From Botryococcus braunii (Eukaryota > Chlorophyta > Trebouxiophyceae), in assembly GCA_002005505.1 (NCBI GenBank), contig MVGU01001330.1:30001-52500 (forward strand): 22,500 nt of DNA. Direction: 5' to 3'. Under the pieces are notes generated by a model. The model ran no database searches and was not told where the DNA came from. It worked only from the letters and a program-made list of their open reading frames with translations. Both the position numbers and the translations under genes were made by a program. Positions within the stretch are counted from its first letter, which is position 1, and each line of letters opens with the position of its first letter. Shown here one piece after another: positions 1 through 15,638 of the stretch.

Positions 1-1410
1 ACCCCTGATTGCTTAAATGAGGAGGTCAACATTGTAAGAGAAGGCTATTGACAGTCCACAACCTGGTTCCGAAATTTTCATTCGAACTGAACAGGATGAA
101 AGCTGGAGACTACAACTTCCGTTTTGGGGACTTGACAAATGTGTGAAATCGTGGTAGACAATGGTGCTGCTCATGAGGTGGTGGGGCACTGACCTCACAC
201 TCCGTGACATATGAGAACTACAAGAGAACTATGAGAGAACTGGGAGGTGGTAGGCAACGTCCTAATGACTGGAGAATGGATTTTTTGTTTCATAGGAGGC
301 CCTTCCACAGACGTATCTCAGTAAAGTCACAAAAAAGATTGACGACGCTTGATGCAGTTAAGTACTACTGACGATGTGCGCTGAAAAGATCTGCTTCCCT
401 CATGCGTAGGGCAATGCTTGAAAGGATCCAGAACTTTAGGATACGTGTCAGGGTTTTGTAGACGAGTGTCATTAATCACTCTGGTCGTACGCGGATCAAC
501 GATGACTCAAAAGCCATTGACCCAGTCGGTCTGTCGAAGACCAAGTAATGAGGAAATGCAATGTAACTCATGGCCCATGTATGTAATTCTTAGGAGTTCA
601 AGAGCATTTCCAGTCTTAAATCAACAATGCATTGCTCAAAGAGTTTCTGAGGAGGCGCCGGCTTTGTTTGATCACCCCGGCGAGGGAGGGGGCGAGGACA
701 GAAGCGGGGCAGGCCCTATCACGGAACGATGATGAAAAAATGGACATGCCTGAACAAATGCAGCATCCAGCAAGCACCAACGTCACAGCAGGAATGAATC
801 GCTTCATCGTAGTCTATCCGCGGATTCCAGTCCTGGCTGCCCCTCTTGTGTGAATAACGCCGTCCAAGACTTCAGCGGGTTCAACACAACGACCCTTGTT
901 TGGGGCAATAGAAGAGCGTGATCGAGTACCTTGGTTGCAGTCAGTGCTGTTGAAGGCACAGGAATCCGGCTGCGCGTTTGATACGAGTCGTACCACCGGT
1001 CTATTTACTGCGAATGTATCTACGAACATACGATTCGTTCCACGTGGCAATTACCCACTGCCGCATCAGAAGTTGTCGGTCCCGCCAGCTGTCACGCATA
1101 TGCTAACGCCTTCGACGTGGCTCGGGTCTAGCAGGCCTCTTATTCACCTACCCTGAGTCTCCCGCCTCCTCAGGGAAGGCTCTCGCAGGCGAGTCTCTGT
1201 ACGACACGTGGCACAGCCTCAACACCCTTCGTTCGAGGGGCCGGGAACCAGCGACCCTGAGGAATGTGATAGGAAACTATTGAAAGACCCGGTCCTTGCG
1301 GAGCCGGGGGCCTCCGACCCATAAGTAGTGGATTTGAGAGAACAGTACAAGTAGTGCATTTGTGAAATAGAGGGCAATGTTTTTTTACATTCTAAATATA
1401 TGGCGAAAAT
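1..1410. other. No supported gene
   Basis: Only short ORFs that overlap on both strands, none with a recognisable domain. No tRNA, rRNA or clear repeat was seen. Parts of 860-1320 are GC-richer than the flanks, but no exon could be supported by splice sites and frame together. Confidence 0.5.
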
Positions 1411-1412
1411 TG

Positions 1413-1429
1413 ATTCTCTCTCTCTCGCG

Positions 1430-1516
<87 letters not shown>

Positions 1517-1517
1517 C
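1413..1517. repeat. (CT)n microsatellite
   Basis: About 100 bp of almost pure CT, interrupted near its left end by a short CG run (1426-1434) and ending in TCCTCTC. Confidence 0.97.
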
Positions 1518-1635
1518 AGGAACGAAAGAGGCACTTATTAAACGCACACAAACATGGGGAATCAAAGAGGCACTCAATAAAGGGGCATGTGTGTGCGCGT
1601 GCGTGGCTGCCCGCCTGCCCCCGCGCCGCCCACGC

Positions 1636-1675
1636 ATGTGTGTGTGCGTGTGCGCGTGTGTGTGTGTGTGTGTGT

Positions 1676-1731
<56 letters not shown>
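1636..1731. repeat. (GT)n microsatellite with short GA tail
   Basis: GT repeat with GTGC interruptions on the left, an almost pure GT tract to about 1723, then a few GA units. It is separated from the CT tract on its left by about 120 bp of non-repetitive, GC-rich sequence. Confidence 0.95.
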
Positions 1732-2267
1732 TCAACAGAAGCTTGGCTACCCTTGTAAGATGACAAGCAGCCCAGCATCCAAAATAGGTTAAGAATGCTT
1801 TGCTTTGCAAATTTGGAGACCTCGAACCCAAGTTAAGGTCCTGTGTACCTCTGCAGAACGCCGGTCCCACTCGTCACTGTATCACACATTGGCTGCTGTA
1901 ACTCGCATGACCAAAAAACGACTTATTATGCCCGATATGCGCTACTTGAGTCTGTTCTTGCCCAAAGCTGGGCAGGCTGAGATTGCCAACTTTCTCAGAG
2001 TCGGGAGTCACGACGCCAGCACTTACTAGTAAAATGTACCGCTTGGCATGTGTCGGGGCGAACCCCAACGCTGTCTGCCCACCGACTTGCCACACCCGCT
2101 TGCCCCTGGGAGTTTCAACCTCTTCTCGGACTTTGGCCCTCCCAAAGATTCTGAGGCATGGCGAATGCGCCGAGGTCATTGAGGGACCTCCCTGCCCCTT
2201 CCCCAAGGGGATTTTGAGGCACAACCAAGGCCTCCTGCCCCCTCGCTCCTGGGGCCTGGGCCTGTCG
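1732..2267. other. 3' flank of the ADAT2 gene, no separate gene supported
   Basis: This lies beyond the ADAT2 stop codon in the sense of that gene, so it should hold its 3' UTR and terminator. Long overlapping frames on both strands (plus 1983-2507, minus 2380-1874) run through it, but they look like GC-rich open frames; the minus one includes the real last exon in its first part. No canonical AATAAA was seen close to the stop. Confidence 0.45.
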
Positions 2268-7160
<4,893 letters not shown>

Positions 7161-7162
7161 TC

Positions 7163-7231
7163 TAGCTAGAACAATAGGATCATAGCTAGAACAATTGGAT
7201 CATAGCTAGAACAATCTATAGAACAATTGGA
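7163..7231. repeat. 20-bp tandem repeat, about 3.5 copies
   Basis: TAGCTAGAACAAT followed by TGGATCA starts at 7163, 7183 and 7203, with a shortened ATAGAACAATTGGAT at the end. Period is exactly 20 bp. Confidence 0.9.
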
Positions 7232-7776
7232 TTCTGCATTGGCTTGATCTTTTCAGACTTCGTTAAATCAGCAGCATGTCCGCAAAACACAAACATTCAA
7301 TCTACCCCATCCTGCTACTTTTTCAGACATATTTCCTCACAGTTTCCTGAACCCTTACGAACACATCAACAGAACTGGACACATCAGTGGCAGAAGAACA
7401 TTCCCGGTATCCTCAATACTATTGTCATTTGAGAGAGTTTCCTTCGAGCTTCTCTGGAGCTGTGGCATTTTCTTGGCTCTTGCAATCATCCTTAGCAGGA
7501 CCGCTTTCATGTGGCATTTTCCTGGCTGAGTTGCAAGCAGGTGGTGTTCACAGGAGAAAGGGGAAAGTCAGCTTCTCAAGAAGACATGTGTCTGGGAGTT
7601 TCCTAGGTCTTTCAATTCGAAGGTCAACTTTCAGTGCCGTCCTCTTTGTTAGATTATCTCAATTCCAATCACTACAAGGTCCTCATGCATGACATTAAGT
7701 TGGCAATAGTAGAAGGCCGAGAAACGTTTTCGGGTACCCGTATGCAACAACTTAAGAAACTACTATATAGCTGACC
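7232..7776. other. Sequence upstream of the LINE fragment, no gene supported
   Basis: Frames here carry no clear reverse-transcriptase motif. Part of it may be decayed LINE body, but I cannot show that from the translation. Confidence 0.35.
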
Positions 7777-8304
7777 ATGTGCGGTTTGATAGAGCCTTGC
7801 AAATTGACAATTCACACGTACGTAAAGGATCTTTTAGACCGTAAAAGCGACATGATATGGGATGACCTAGACAGTTCCCCTCTCTCTTGTGCATCCCCAA
7901 GAGTCTTATTCTGCAGATACCAAAGATGGTTCGCACGTCCGCCTCATGTGCCACGGCGTAAGAGTGCGCTCAAACTCCACCTTCCTAATAGTACATTGCG
8001 GACCTTTATGCGATTTAGATTAGGGTGTCATGACCTTCCTATTGATAAAGGTAGACAACAAGGCATCCCTCGAGAACAGAGGAATTGCACGAGGTGCTCC
8101 TTAGAGCTCGTTGGTGATAAACATCATCTGTTGTTCACTTGTCCGGCTGTACAACATGTACGGCAGCAATTTATGCATCTCTTTCAACAAAGGAGTCGAT
8201 CTGTACAAAAGTTTGTGTGGCAAGAAGACCTTCAAGGGGTTGCCAAACTTGTGACTAGAGCACTCGAGAGCTACCTAACTCTCCCAGGTGCTGTGCGAGC
8301 TTAG
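7777..8304 (+). pseudogene. C-terminal fragment of a LINE-type (non-LTR) reverse-transcriptase ORF
   Basis: A 175-codon open frame ending in TAG. Its C-terminal two thirds has the layout of the region after the polymerase domain in plant and algal LINE ORF2 proteins: FMRFRLGCHDLPID, then a zinc-knuckle-like CTRC...HH....C (CTRCSLE, HHLLFTC), then a helical tail. The polymerase domain with its FADD box and the endonuclease are absent, so the copy is 5'-truncated, as is common for LINEs. The ATG at 7777 is just the first in frame and not a real start. The 3' UTR continues to about 8400 and includes a CTTCCTTCC-rich stretch. Confidence 0.65.
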
Positions 8305-8400
8305 TTGGCTAGATATGGGTCATTCATTGTACTGCCGTCCTTTTCAGCCCTAGTGGCTGGTCTTTGGATGTAATCTTCCTTCCTTTCCTTCCTTCCTTCA
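8305..8400 (+). mobile_element. Probable 3' UTR of the LINE fragment
   Basis: Directly after the LINE stop codon, ending in a run of TTCC/TTCCC units (8376-8399). Simple-sequence tails of this sort are usual at LINE 3' ends, but the end is not proven by a target-site duplication. Confidence 0.4.
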
Positions 8401-8579
8401 CGGTCATATGATGTGGCCACAAGGTTCATTTTTCAGGGAGGTCAGTAACGAATGGTAACGCACGATCTAAGTTAGGAGGGACTAGGTGTGTTCTTCATGG
8501 TCATCTGATGTGGCCATAAGGTTCATTTTTCAGGGAGGTCAGTAAAGAATGGTAACGCACGATCTAAGTTAGGAGGGCC
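8401..8579. repeat. 97-bp tandem duplication
   Basis: The block starting GGTCATATGATGTGGCCA at 8402 recurs as GGTCATCTGATGTGGCCA at 8499. Both copies run through TTCATTTTTCAGGGAGG, ATGGTAACGCACGATC and TAAGTTAGGAGGG with only a few substitutions. Confidence 0.9.
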
Positions 8580-10430
8580 GACTGAAGGAGTCTCACCAGA
8601 CAGTTGGACTTCAATACAAGTGCCTGGAGCTTATAGTGTGAATGACTAAAGCCTGCAGGCAGCTGTCTCTTTCATGACTCCTTCGTGATCTGTTGGTCCG
8701 GCTGCATGCGTTGAGACTCATGCAAATTCATCGTTGACAGATAATTGGTAAGCCTTGCGTTTAGGCAACGGGTGGACCGGGTTGGCTGCGTAACTTGTTG
8801 AGCTTCAGGGAACGAGGACACATTGTTAATACTAAATGAGAACAATATCATGCAGGGGTCGTTTGTGTGATTGTTTGTGTCCAAACAGTGGGCTGTGTTG
8901 TGTATGTGTCGATACACAGGTTTGGCAGCGGTACAAACACCCAATTGCAATGTGATGCATGAGCATTGTTGATGCATTTATATGCTTTGCTTACTGTATC
9001 AGCTTGTTGCTTACTCTAGCCGTGGTCAATGTCTTTCAGGCCAATCACTTAACGGAAGCGTAACTGATAGTTCGAGATAGTAAGCAACATGCATACGGCT
9101 TGGGTTGCATACAGGTGACTGCTAGGCAACAATACGGACACGGACATCATCTCTACACAACAGCCTGCATCGATGTGGTGCATGGATATCCACCAGCAAT
9201 CAGACCGTTCCACTGGTCTTTGTAAGGAGCCTATGGCACCCTTCCCTTCCTTTTAGCGGTGTGGTGGCAATGTTGAATGTCCGACATATGAGGGGCGCGG
9301 GGACAGAAAAAAACGCTTCCCTATCTTCCCATCGTGCGGCTTTTGGGGTTTCTTGTTGCAGCGGAAGCTTTAAAAAGCTTTATTAAAATGTCTCTTTGTT
9401 AAACAACCTTACTCCACCCCTTCGGAACCACATGGTGCAATGGTCTTGGAGTGCAGTGAAGTTGGAGTGGGTTCAAAGGAGAGGAAACAGGTTTTAAGGT
9501 CATATTTGCCTATGTAAATCGGGACATGCCAGTCACGTGGGAAGTGAACAATACACCAAAGCGAACCCGAGGAAACCTGTTTGCAAGTCCCTCCAAACGT
9601 TTAACCAGACAAAAGATTTCTCTTGCGAAAATATTTACATTCAAAATAAAACCAATAATTGTCTTTCCTATACTGTTTGCGCAGAATAAGGAAAACATCC
9701 ATGTCACCTTGCAGATCCTACTTAACAAAAACTTCACTAATGCTTGCAATTAATTGCTTTTGTCCGAGGGAGCAACACAGGGCTCCTTTATTTTCACAGA
9801 CCCTGCCACTATCCAGTGAGTCACCCCAACCACGTTGGAAAACTTTTATTGCCAAATTCAGGAAAAAACTGAACAAAGCCCTCTGAAAATATACAAAGCA
9901 AGTGGGCCGCGGGGCCTCTCTGCTAATCGCCTAGCAGGTGGGAAAGAATCCACGCAACAGACGCACAAGAAATACGGCATGTAAACTCAAGAGCCCTGGC
10001 CCCAATCTCATGCAAAGAGCTACATGTCACTGTTTTACAATGGGGAATTTAAAAGCCCACGAACTTCAGAATACTTTCTTACTTTCAAGCCCCCTATACC
10101 CAGACACGAACACCCCCGCAAACACTCCCCCACATGGTCCCAGTCCCATACTCAATAACCACAAGCAGAAAGACAGGAATCGTCCTCAGGCATCGGCACT
10201 CACAATGTGGTATGCAAAGGTTACGGCTCCTGATAAATACCAGTAAATGCCATCAGGCTGCAAGCTGACTGCAGTTCACTCAAACCTGATCAGCAAGCTG
10301 GAGCCATGTCAAGGGAAAAAGTTTTTGCAATAGCCCGCAGGCTCAGTTGAATGTGCCTTCCTGTCTGAAAGTTGGAAAGTTCGACATCCATAACACTGCA
10401 TTCCTATCCAGAAAGCCAAACCTGGACCTG
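8580..10430. other. No supported gene
   Basis: About 1.85 kb of mostly unique, moderately AT-rich sequence. Frames near 9510-9886 and 9938-10246 are open for 75-102 codons, but both strands are open at once or composition is unremarkable, and no domain, signal peptide or consistent exon pair was found. Confidence 0.4.
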
Positions 10431-11280
10431 ATCAATCCTCAAAATTCATCTATCTGGTGCACCTCTGGGGTCACAATTTTCGTGGCCAGGGAAAGCTTCA
10501 GCGAGCCTGTGTTCATGGGGTAGCTTTATCCATACCCTAAGACTTGGTACTGCAGTAAGAGGCAGTACCACCATTCAGCAATTAATACATGTGTAGCTCC
10601 CATCGACCTGAAGCGTACCGCTGGCTTCTGCAAATTCTTTGTCTCGCACTTTGTATGCAGGGAGGAGTTTATGCACTCTTCAACTGCAGAAGCTCCAAGA
10701 CTTTTTCTCGCTCTCCTATGCACACAAGGACATCGGCTATAGGTTGAATAAGGAACTTACGCCCTTTCTTGCGTGCACCCCACAGGGCCATCAACTCTAG
10801 TTACATTCTAGAGACAGGACAAGGCAAACTCAAAAAAGCATTTTTTCCTTACCTCTTTTAATCATTTCTGACATGGCTTTATTTATGTGTCGGGAAATAG
10901 AGACAAATAAATCAGCGTATCCCAGTCGCCGTGCTGCCTGGTGGACCATAATAAGAGCTCCTCAGCTAGCCTGCTAGCTTGTGAAGGAAATGAACTGGCA
11001 TAGGCAGGGACAGGCACAGCTAGGCATACGATTGAGCCAAAACTCCAGGATGCAATTATGCAGTGATTGTAATACGTGATGGTCCAAACGACGGTGCTGG
11101 TAAATAAAAACGAGCATACCACAACAACTTTAATTTTCTCTTCCCAAGTAAGTTCTCCCAGAAATGCTTCTCCATCTGTGTTTTGCTGACTTCCATAATT
11201 CGACCAGTAATATTCCAGAAGCTTAACGCCTTCTGTAAATACATCTGGAACTTCTAGCGGTTGGTGAGAAGACGGCGAAT
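10431..11280 (-). other. Possible downstream exons or 3' region of the unrecognised minus-strand gene
   Basis: Open minus-strand frames at 11290-10883, 11244-11056 and 10723-10526, and a short frame ending in ATKIVTPEVHQIDEF at 10439 behind a possible acceptor (ACACAG at 10507). Each looks mildly protein-like, but I could not connect them in phase with the better-supported exons upstream. A 3' UTR is equally possible. Confidence 0.25.
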
Positions 11281-11359
11281 CTACAAGCACTCAAGGAAAC
11301 TGTAAATTTCTAGACATAAGCAAAGTTGCTGCTGCTTATAAGTTGCCAGAAAACCTCAC

Positions 11360-11595
11360 CTAAATGGTCGGAAATAGCCGTGCAGCAGTATCTCAAACCC
11401 TCTTGAACGAGGTAAGAAGAATCGTCCTTCAAGGTCAGCACCACCTCCTGCTCCAACAGCCACATTTACTCCCAATTGCGTCGACACACCTTTGAGCTAA
11501 ATAACTTACAACAAGAAAAGATACTTACCAGGCTGGATCGTTTTCTTTTCAGGCGTTTGTTTGGCATCACTTAGACTTTCTGCAAATTCAAACAT
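11360..11595 (-). CDS. Two internal exons of an unrecognised gene (partial)
   Basis: Exon 11595-11529 has an acceptor TTTTTGCAG and a near-perfect donor G|GTAAGTAT; it encodes 22 residues beginning MFEFAESL. Exon 11489-11360 (acceptor CTCAAAG, donor AG|GTGAGG) continues it in phase: QPG, VSTQLGVNVAVGAGGGADL, then EGRFFLPRSRGFEILL and HGYFRPF. The joined frame has no stop and a protein-like, Gly-rich, beta-prone composition. I do not recognise the family. Downstream, an acceptor at 11300 would give a short SFLECL ending with a stop at 11283-11281; other acceptors would lead into open frames at 11244-11056. A possible upstream exon is 12222-12189 (CTTTTCAG ... A|GTAAGTAT). The first and last exons are not settled. 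Confidence 0.4.
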
Positions 11596-11818
11596 CTGCA
11601 AAAACTGATTCCCCAGGATTACCCCAAGAACTTGCTGACACCTTCAAACGGCATATGCATACGTAAACACCTAGAGAGTATCCTTCCTTTCGGGAGGGGA
11701 GCCAACCCCGTCTAAATACAAAGGATCTGGCCACTAGCAAGTACAGTTTGCATCGTGGAAATTTCACGTGTGGCGCACGATGCCCTTTACAACGGTCCCC
11801 ACAGAGGTTCCGACGGGG

Positions 11819-11843
11819 CCCGAATCGGGAGTCCCGATTCGGG
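11819..11843. other. Perfect hairpin, 11-bp stem
   Basis: CCCGAATCGGG, then AGT, then CCCGATTCGGG: a perfect inverted repeat with a 3-nt loop. It sits at the left boundary of the probable terminal-inverted-repeat element. Confidence 0.85.
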
Positions 11844-12602
11844 ACCACTCCCCCAAATAAATAAGTACAATGGGTTTGCAGCTGGTCCGCAGACTCCTTA
11901 GGCAGTGTCCCCCTTTGCCAAAAGCGTTAAATAGTCCCTAAGTAAGTATGTTTTCGTTGCGCAAACTGGAACTCTGCTGGTTTTAACTATTGAACGTAGT
12001 ATTGCGCAAGCAACCAAAGGCCCCCAAAATCTGAGTTCCTTCACTTAAGCATGCTCGAACCCACATGCTTTAAGCCCGGTCCCCCATCAGACAAATAGCA
12101 TTGCCGGGCCCGTGTGCCCAACCTCGCCTCTAACAAGGAGTGAAGCCTCAAATAAAGCCAGCCCACCACATTGAAAATGCATACTTACTAAACTGTAGCT
12201 CCAAATGTGGAACCGAAAAGTGCTGAAAAGCCGTGATTTGCAACTTAACCTTGGAATTGCTACAACGGAGCCAACATCCGGTACCCCACCATCCCCCTCC
12301 ACGCACGTTTCCTCCACTCCCACACAAATACTTTGCTTACTTTTAATTTAAAAGTAAATGCAAGCGGACCCAAGACTGACCGGTTGTAGTTGGGCTACCC
12401 TTCTCAGCGGCTTGCGTCTTCACCACTCCTGTATGTGCCTAAGGCGCGAGATTTTTTCGGGGCATCGAGCTAAGCTTTTGGACTCAAGTAGCCCACGTGG
12501 ACTACACGTGATGGTACTGCAAGGTCCGGGCAACGCCTTTCAAGGGGTACAATCCGCGGTTGAAAAATCGATTGTACTTATTTATTTGGCGGAGTGGGAC
12601 CC
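11841..12602. mobile_element. Probable non-autonomous TIR element, ~760 bp
   Basis: The left end has CCACTCCCCCAAATAAATAA then GTACAAT (about 11845-11873). The reverse complement of the right end (about 12571-12601) reads CCACTCCGCCAAATAAATAA then GTACAAT. These inverted termini face inward 760 bp apart, as in a MITE or other short DNA transposon. No transposase frame is inside, and I found no convincing target-site duplication, so two independent insertions of one element end is an alternative. Confidence 0.45.
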
Positions 12603-12620
12603 ATGACCCATTGACCGGAC

Positions 12621-12808
12621 TGTTGTTAAGGGGGGAACCTTACCATAGTAGGAGCCGTTGGAAGGCAGGGAGTCCCGCAGATGTACTACATTGTGAGGCC
12701 TGTTGTTAAGGGGGGAACCTTACCATAGTAGGAGCCGTTGGAAGGCAGGGAGTCCCGCAGATATACTACATTGTGAGGCCTGTTGTTAAGGGGGGAACCT
12801 TACCAAAG
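12621..12808. repeat. 80-bp tandem repeat, 2.3 copies
   Basis: Units begin with TGTTGTTAAGGGGGGAACCT at 12621, 12701 and 12781. The first two 80-bp copies appear to differ at one base (ATGTACTAC versus ATATACTAC); the third is cut off after about 28 bp. Confidence 0.95.
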
Positions 12809-13183
12809 TGGACTCCTTTCCTTTTGTCCTCCTCACCGGGAGTCTCTTCTTCGTCCACCGCCACCTTATCTACGCCCTAGTGTCAGACTTGAAGTACTAG
12901 TACTGGCCAGGCCAAGAAGTGCTGCTGCTTGGGAAAAGGAAGATGAGTATTACTACTGCGGGAAGAGTAATGGTATCGATAGTGTAATACTGCTACTCCA
13001 GTGATGCTAGGCTGACAGGAAGGAATCCCTAGCAAAAGGACTTTCTCCATAGCAAGTCCCTACGAGGGCCGTGGGGGGACCAGGGGACCAAGGCTTAGCC
13101 ACGTTCAGCTATCGTCGTTAGTTTGCCTGCCTTTTGAGGTGTCTTCTGCTCTACAAGCATACCAGGTTTGTGCACATGTTTTT
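12809..13183. other. No feature seen
   Basis: Unique sequence; a 73-codon plus-strand frame (12783-13004) starts inside the 80-bp repeat and has no recognisable domain. Confidence 0.4.
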
Positions 13184-13642
<459 letters not shown>

Positions 13643-14330
13643 CTAGAGCAGATCGAGTCTCTATAGCTACCGACAGCTATATAGATATCTGTACAGATAA
13701 CTATTGAAGTTCGATCTGCTCCTAGTTCAGTGCTGCATACATATATTATTTCTGCTAAAGAAGAGTTGATGAAATCAACTTATCACGCTAATTCCGCAGA
13801 AATTTGTTCAGTATGGCCTTTGTAAGGGTAAAGGCGCGGAGGGCCCCTCAAGGAAAAAAGTGCCCCTCAACAGCTCCGCTGTGTCCCTTGCAAGGGACAG
13901 AGCGGCATGGGATCGCAGAGCGCGTTTGATCAGGAGAGCAGAGTCCAGTGTTTGAACAGAATTGGCGAATGATCGTCATGCGTAGTCAGCCTGGCAGGGG
14001 GTGTCGCCACACGGGGATCACTGGGGCGAGGTCATGACTGATCAGTCTCACACGATCCTTGGGTCTTACTGCAGCTTTTTACGAATTGGAGAAAAATGTA
14101 ATACATGGCCCTATGCTTAAGGTCATGCATGGGCAGTGTTCAATCAGTCTTGTGCATGCATAGGTGATTAGGCGGATGTAACGTTTAAGCGCAGGGGGAC
14201 CCTGGGGGGTACCCATCCGCGTCGAGTCGGTGTCGTGTGATCGTAGAGGCAGCGTACGATGGCCTCATAATGCAAAACCCATAACGCATAACCGTTACAG
14301 TCAGTTACACAGCCGCGATTGTTGCAACCT
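13643..14330. other. No supported gene; one imperfect palindrome
   Basis: Mostly unique. A 30-bp palindrome with one mismatched pair lies at 13876-13905 (CCGCTGTGTCCCTTG followed by CAAGGGACAGAGCGG). No exon could be supported. Confidence 0.4.
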
Positions 14331-14469
14331 GAATGTCTCATATATGCTTCAAGTCCGAGACAGCGCACGTCACCCCGCATAAGTGACGCACCATCACAGA
14401 CGCTTATTTGCACATCCACAACAAGGTATCCTACTCTGCCTTGAAATGGACGATGCCATATTTCTCAGC

Positions 14470-15005
14470 AGCTAATTATCAAAGAAATTGTGGATGACAT
14501 ATGCGCGGACTGGAGACCACCGGTAGTTCTTCGGCAAACCTTAGAAATTTTCAAGAGCTGCAGTGCTTTAGCAAATGAAATCAATCACGTGCCCGAGTGA
14601 CCCCTTGCCAGACAAGCCATGATCAAAAGAAAGGCTCTACTACTCTTGCACATCACCCGCCCCTCTCGTCTCCAGCACACCCCGGTGCACATCGGGATGT
14701 CCATAGCAATACTGAAGTTCCGTCACTGTGTCAGAGTACTAGCACACGTGTGAGGTTGCTTCACATACATACCATTCCCGAAACCTGATGAACACTACTA
14801 CGATGCCTTACACGCAATGGACGCCTGGATGATGCTCACATAAACACATTTTTAGCAACACATTTTTAGCATCTGAGTGCCGACATTTGTCCCTGACTTT
14901 ATAATGCTTGCCAACACCAAAACATCCAGTACAATACCAGTACTGGAGTAGCCATGTAGACTCATGCACAAGGTTCAAGTTTTATAACAGACCTCAAAAG
15001 TGAAC
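14470..15005. other. Unit-1-specific sequence, no gene seen
   Basis: This segment has no counterpart in unit 2, where the array follows the left module after only about 40 bp. No domain, TIR or array found in it. Confidence 0.45.
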
Positions 15006-15009
15006 CTTT

Positions 15010-15158
15010 ACGCGTCATGCAAGTATCCTAGAGGTCCAACAGCAACTAAGTAGATGTCCAACATGCAAGTATCCTAGAGGTCCAACAGCAACTAAGTAGA
15101 TGTCCAACATGCAAGTCCCCTTGAGGTCCGTCATGGAAATATCCTAGAGGTTCAACCC
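15010..15158. repeat. 23/24-bp repeat array a (diverged)
   Basis: Contains an exact 46-bp tandem step (CATGCAAGTATCCTAG at 15016 and again at 15062), equal to two array units, followed by units resembling arrays b and c (AGGTCC...). It ends at the remnant gene fragment. Confidence 0.8.
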
Positions 15159-15159
15159 C

Positions 15160-15255
15160 ATCTGCAAGCCAACACGTGCTTTCCTAAAGGGCGCTGTCGA
15201 AGCACCAGGTGGGGGCCCTCCTGGCCAAGCTCCCACTGGTGGGCACCATCGTCGA
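15160..15255 (-). pseudogene. Truncated third copy of the F-box-like gene 3' end
   Basis: GCAAGCCAAC at about 15164, then CAGGTGGGGGCCCTCCTGGC and CAAGCTCCCACTG, matching the 3' coding part of copies 1 and 2 (GCAAGCCAACTTGCAC; CAGGCGGGGGCCCTCCTGGC; CAGTCTCCCACTG) with a deletion in between. It sits between arrays a and b, just as a full gene sits to the right of arrays b and c. Confidence 0.7.
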
Positions 15256-15258
15256 AAC

Positions 15259-15638
15259 AGGTCCATCAAGCAAACACCCTAGAGGTCCCTCAGGCAAACA
15301 CCCTAGAGGTCCAACATTCAAATACCCGTAGGTCCGTCAAACAAACACCCTGGAGGTCCATCAGGCCAAACACCCTGGAGGTCCAACATTCAAATACCCG
15401 TAGGTCCATCAATCAAACACCCTGGAGGTCCATCAGGCAAACACCCTGGAGGTCCAACATGGAAATACCCGTAGGTCTGTCAAGCAAACACCCTAGAGGT
15501 CCAACATGCAATTACCCGTAGGTCCGTCAATCAAGTACCCTAGAGGTCCATCAGGCAAACACTCTGGAGGTCCAATATTCAAATACCCGTAGGTCCGTCA
15601 AGCAAGTACCGTAGAGCTGTGCCAAGCAAGTACCCAAG
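15259..15638. repeat. 23/24-bp higher-order repeat array b, 16 units
   Basis: Units start at 15259, 15283, 15307, 15330, 15354, 15379, 15402, 15426, 15450, 15473, 15497, 15520, 15544, 15568, 15591 and 15615. All but the degenerate last unit begin AGGTCC or AGGTCT. Three types recur: a 23-bp AACATTCAAATACCCGT type, a 24-bp GTCAA.CAAACACCCTGG type, and a 24-bp ATCAGGCAAACACCCTGG type, often in the order GTCAA, ATCAGG, AACATT, giving a ~71-bp higher-order unit. The last three units encode the C-terminus and stop of gene copy 1. Confidence 0.95.

Noticed and set aside
1392..1792. Long open frames over the CT and GT tracts
   Set aside because: Translations are SLSLSL, RERERE, THTHTH or CVCVCV; dinucleotide repeats are open in all frames and prove nothing. 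The same holds at 3348-4101, 5017-5677, 6573-6862, 13095-13641, 16569-17239 and 20151-20747.
9510..9753. Pair of overlapping frames on opposite strands
   Set aside because: Both strands are open in an ordinary AT-rich stretch; no domain or splice support.
10883..11290. Minus-strand frame with protein-like N-terminal half
   Set aside because: It begins from a GTG preceded by a stop, and no acceptor joins it in phase to the upstream exon ending at 11360; kept only as a possibility in the findings.
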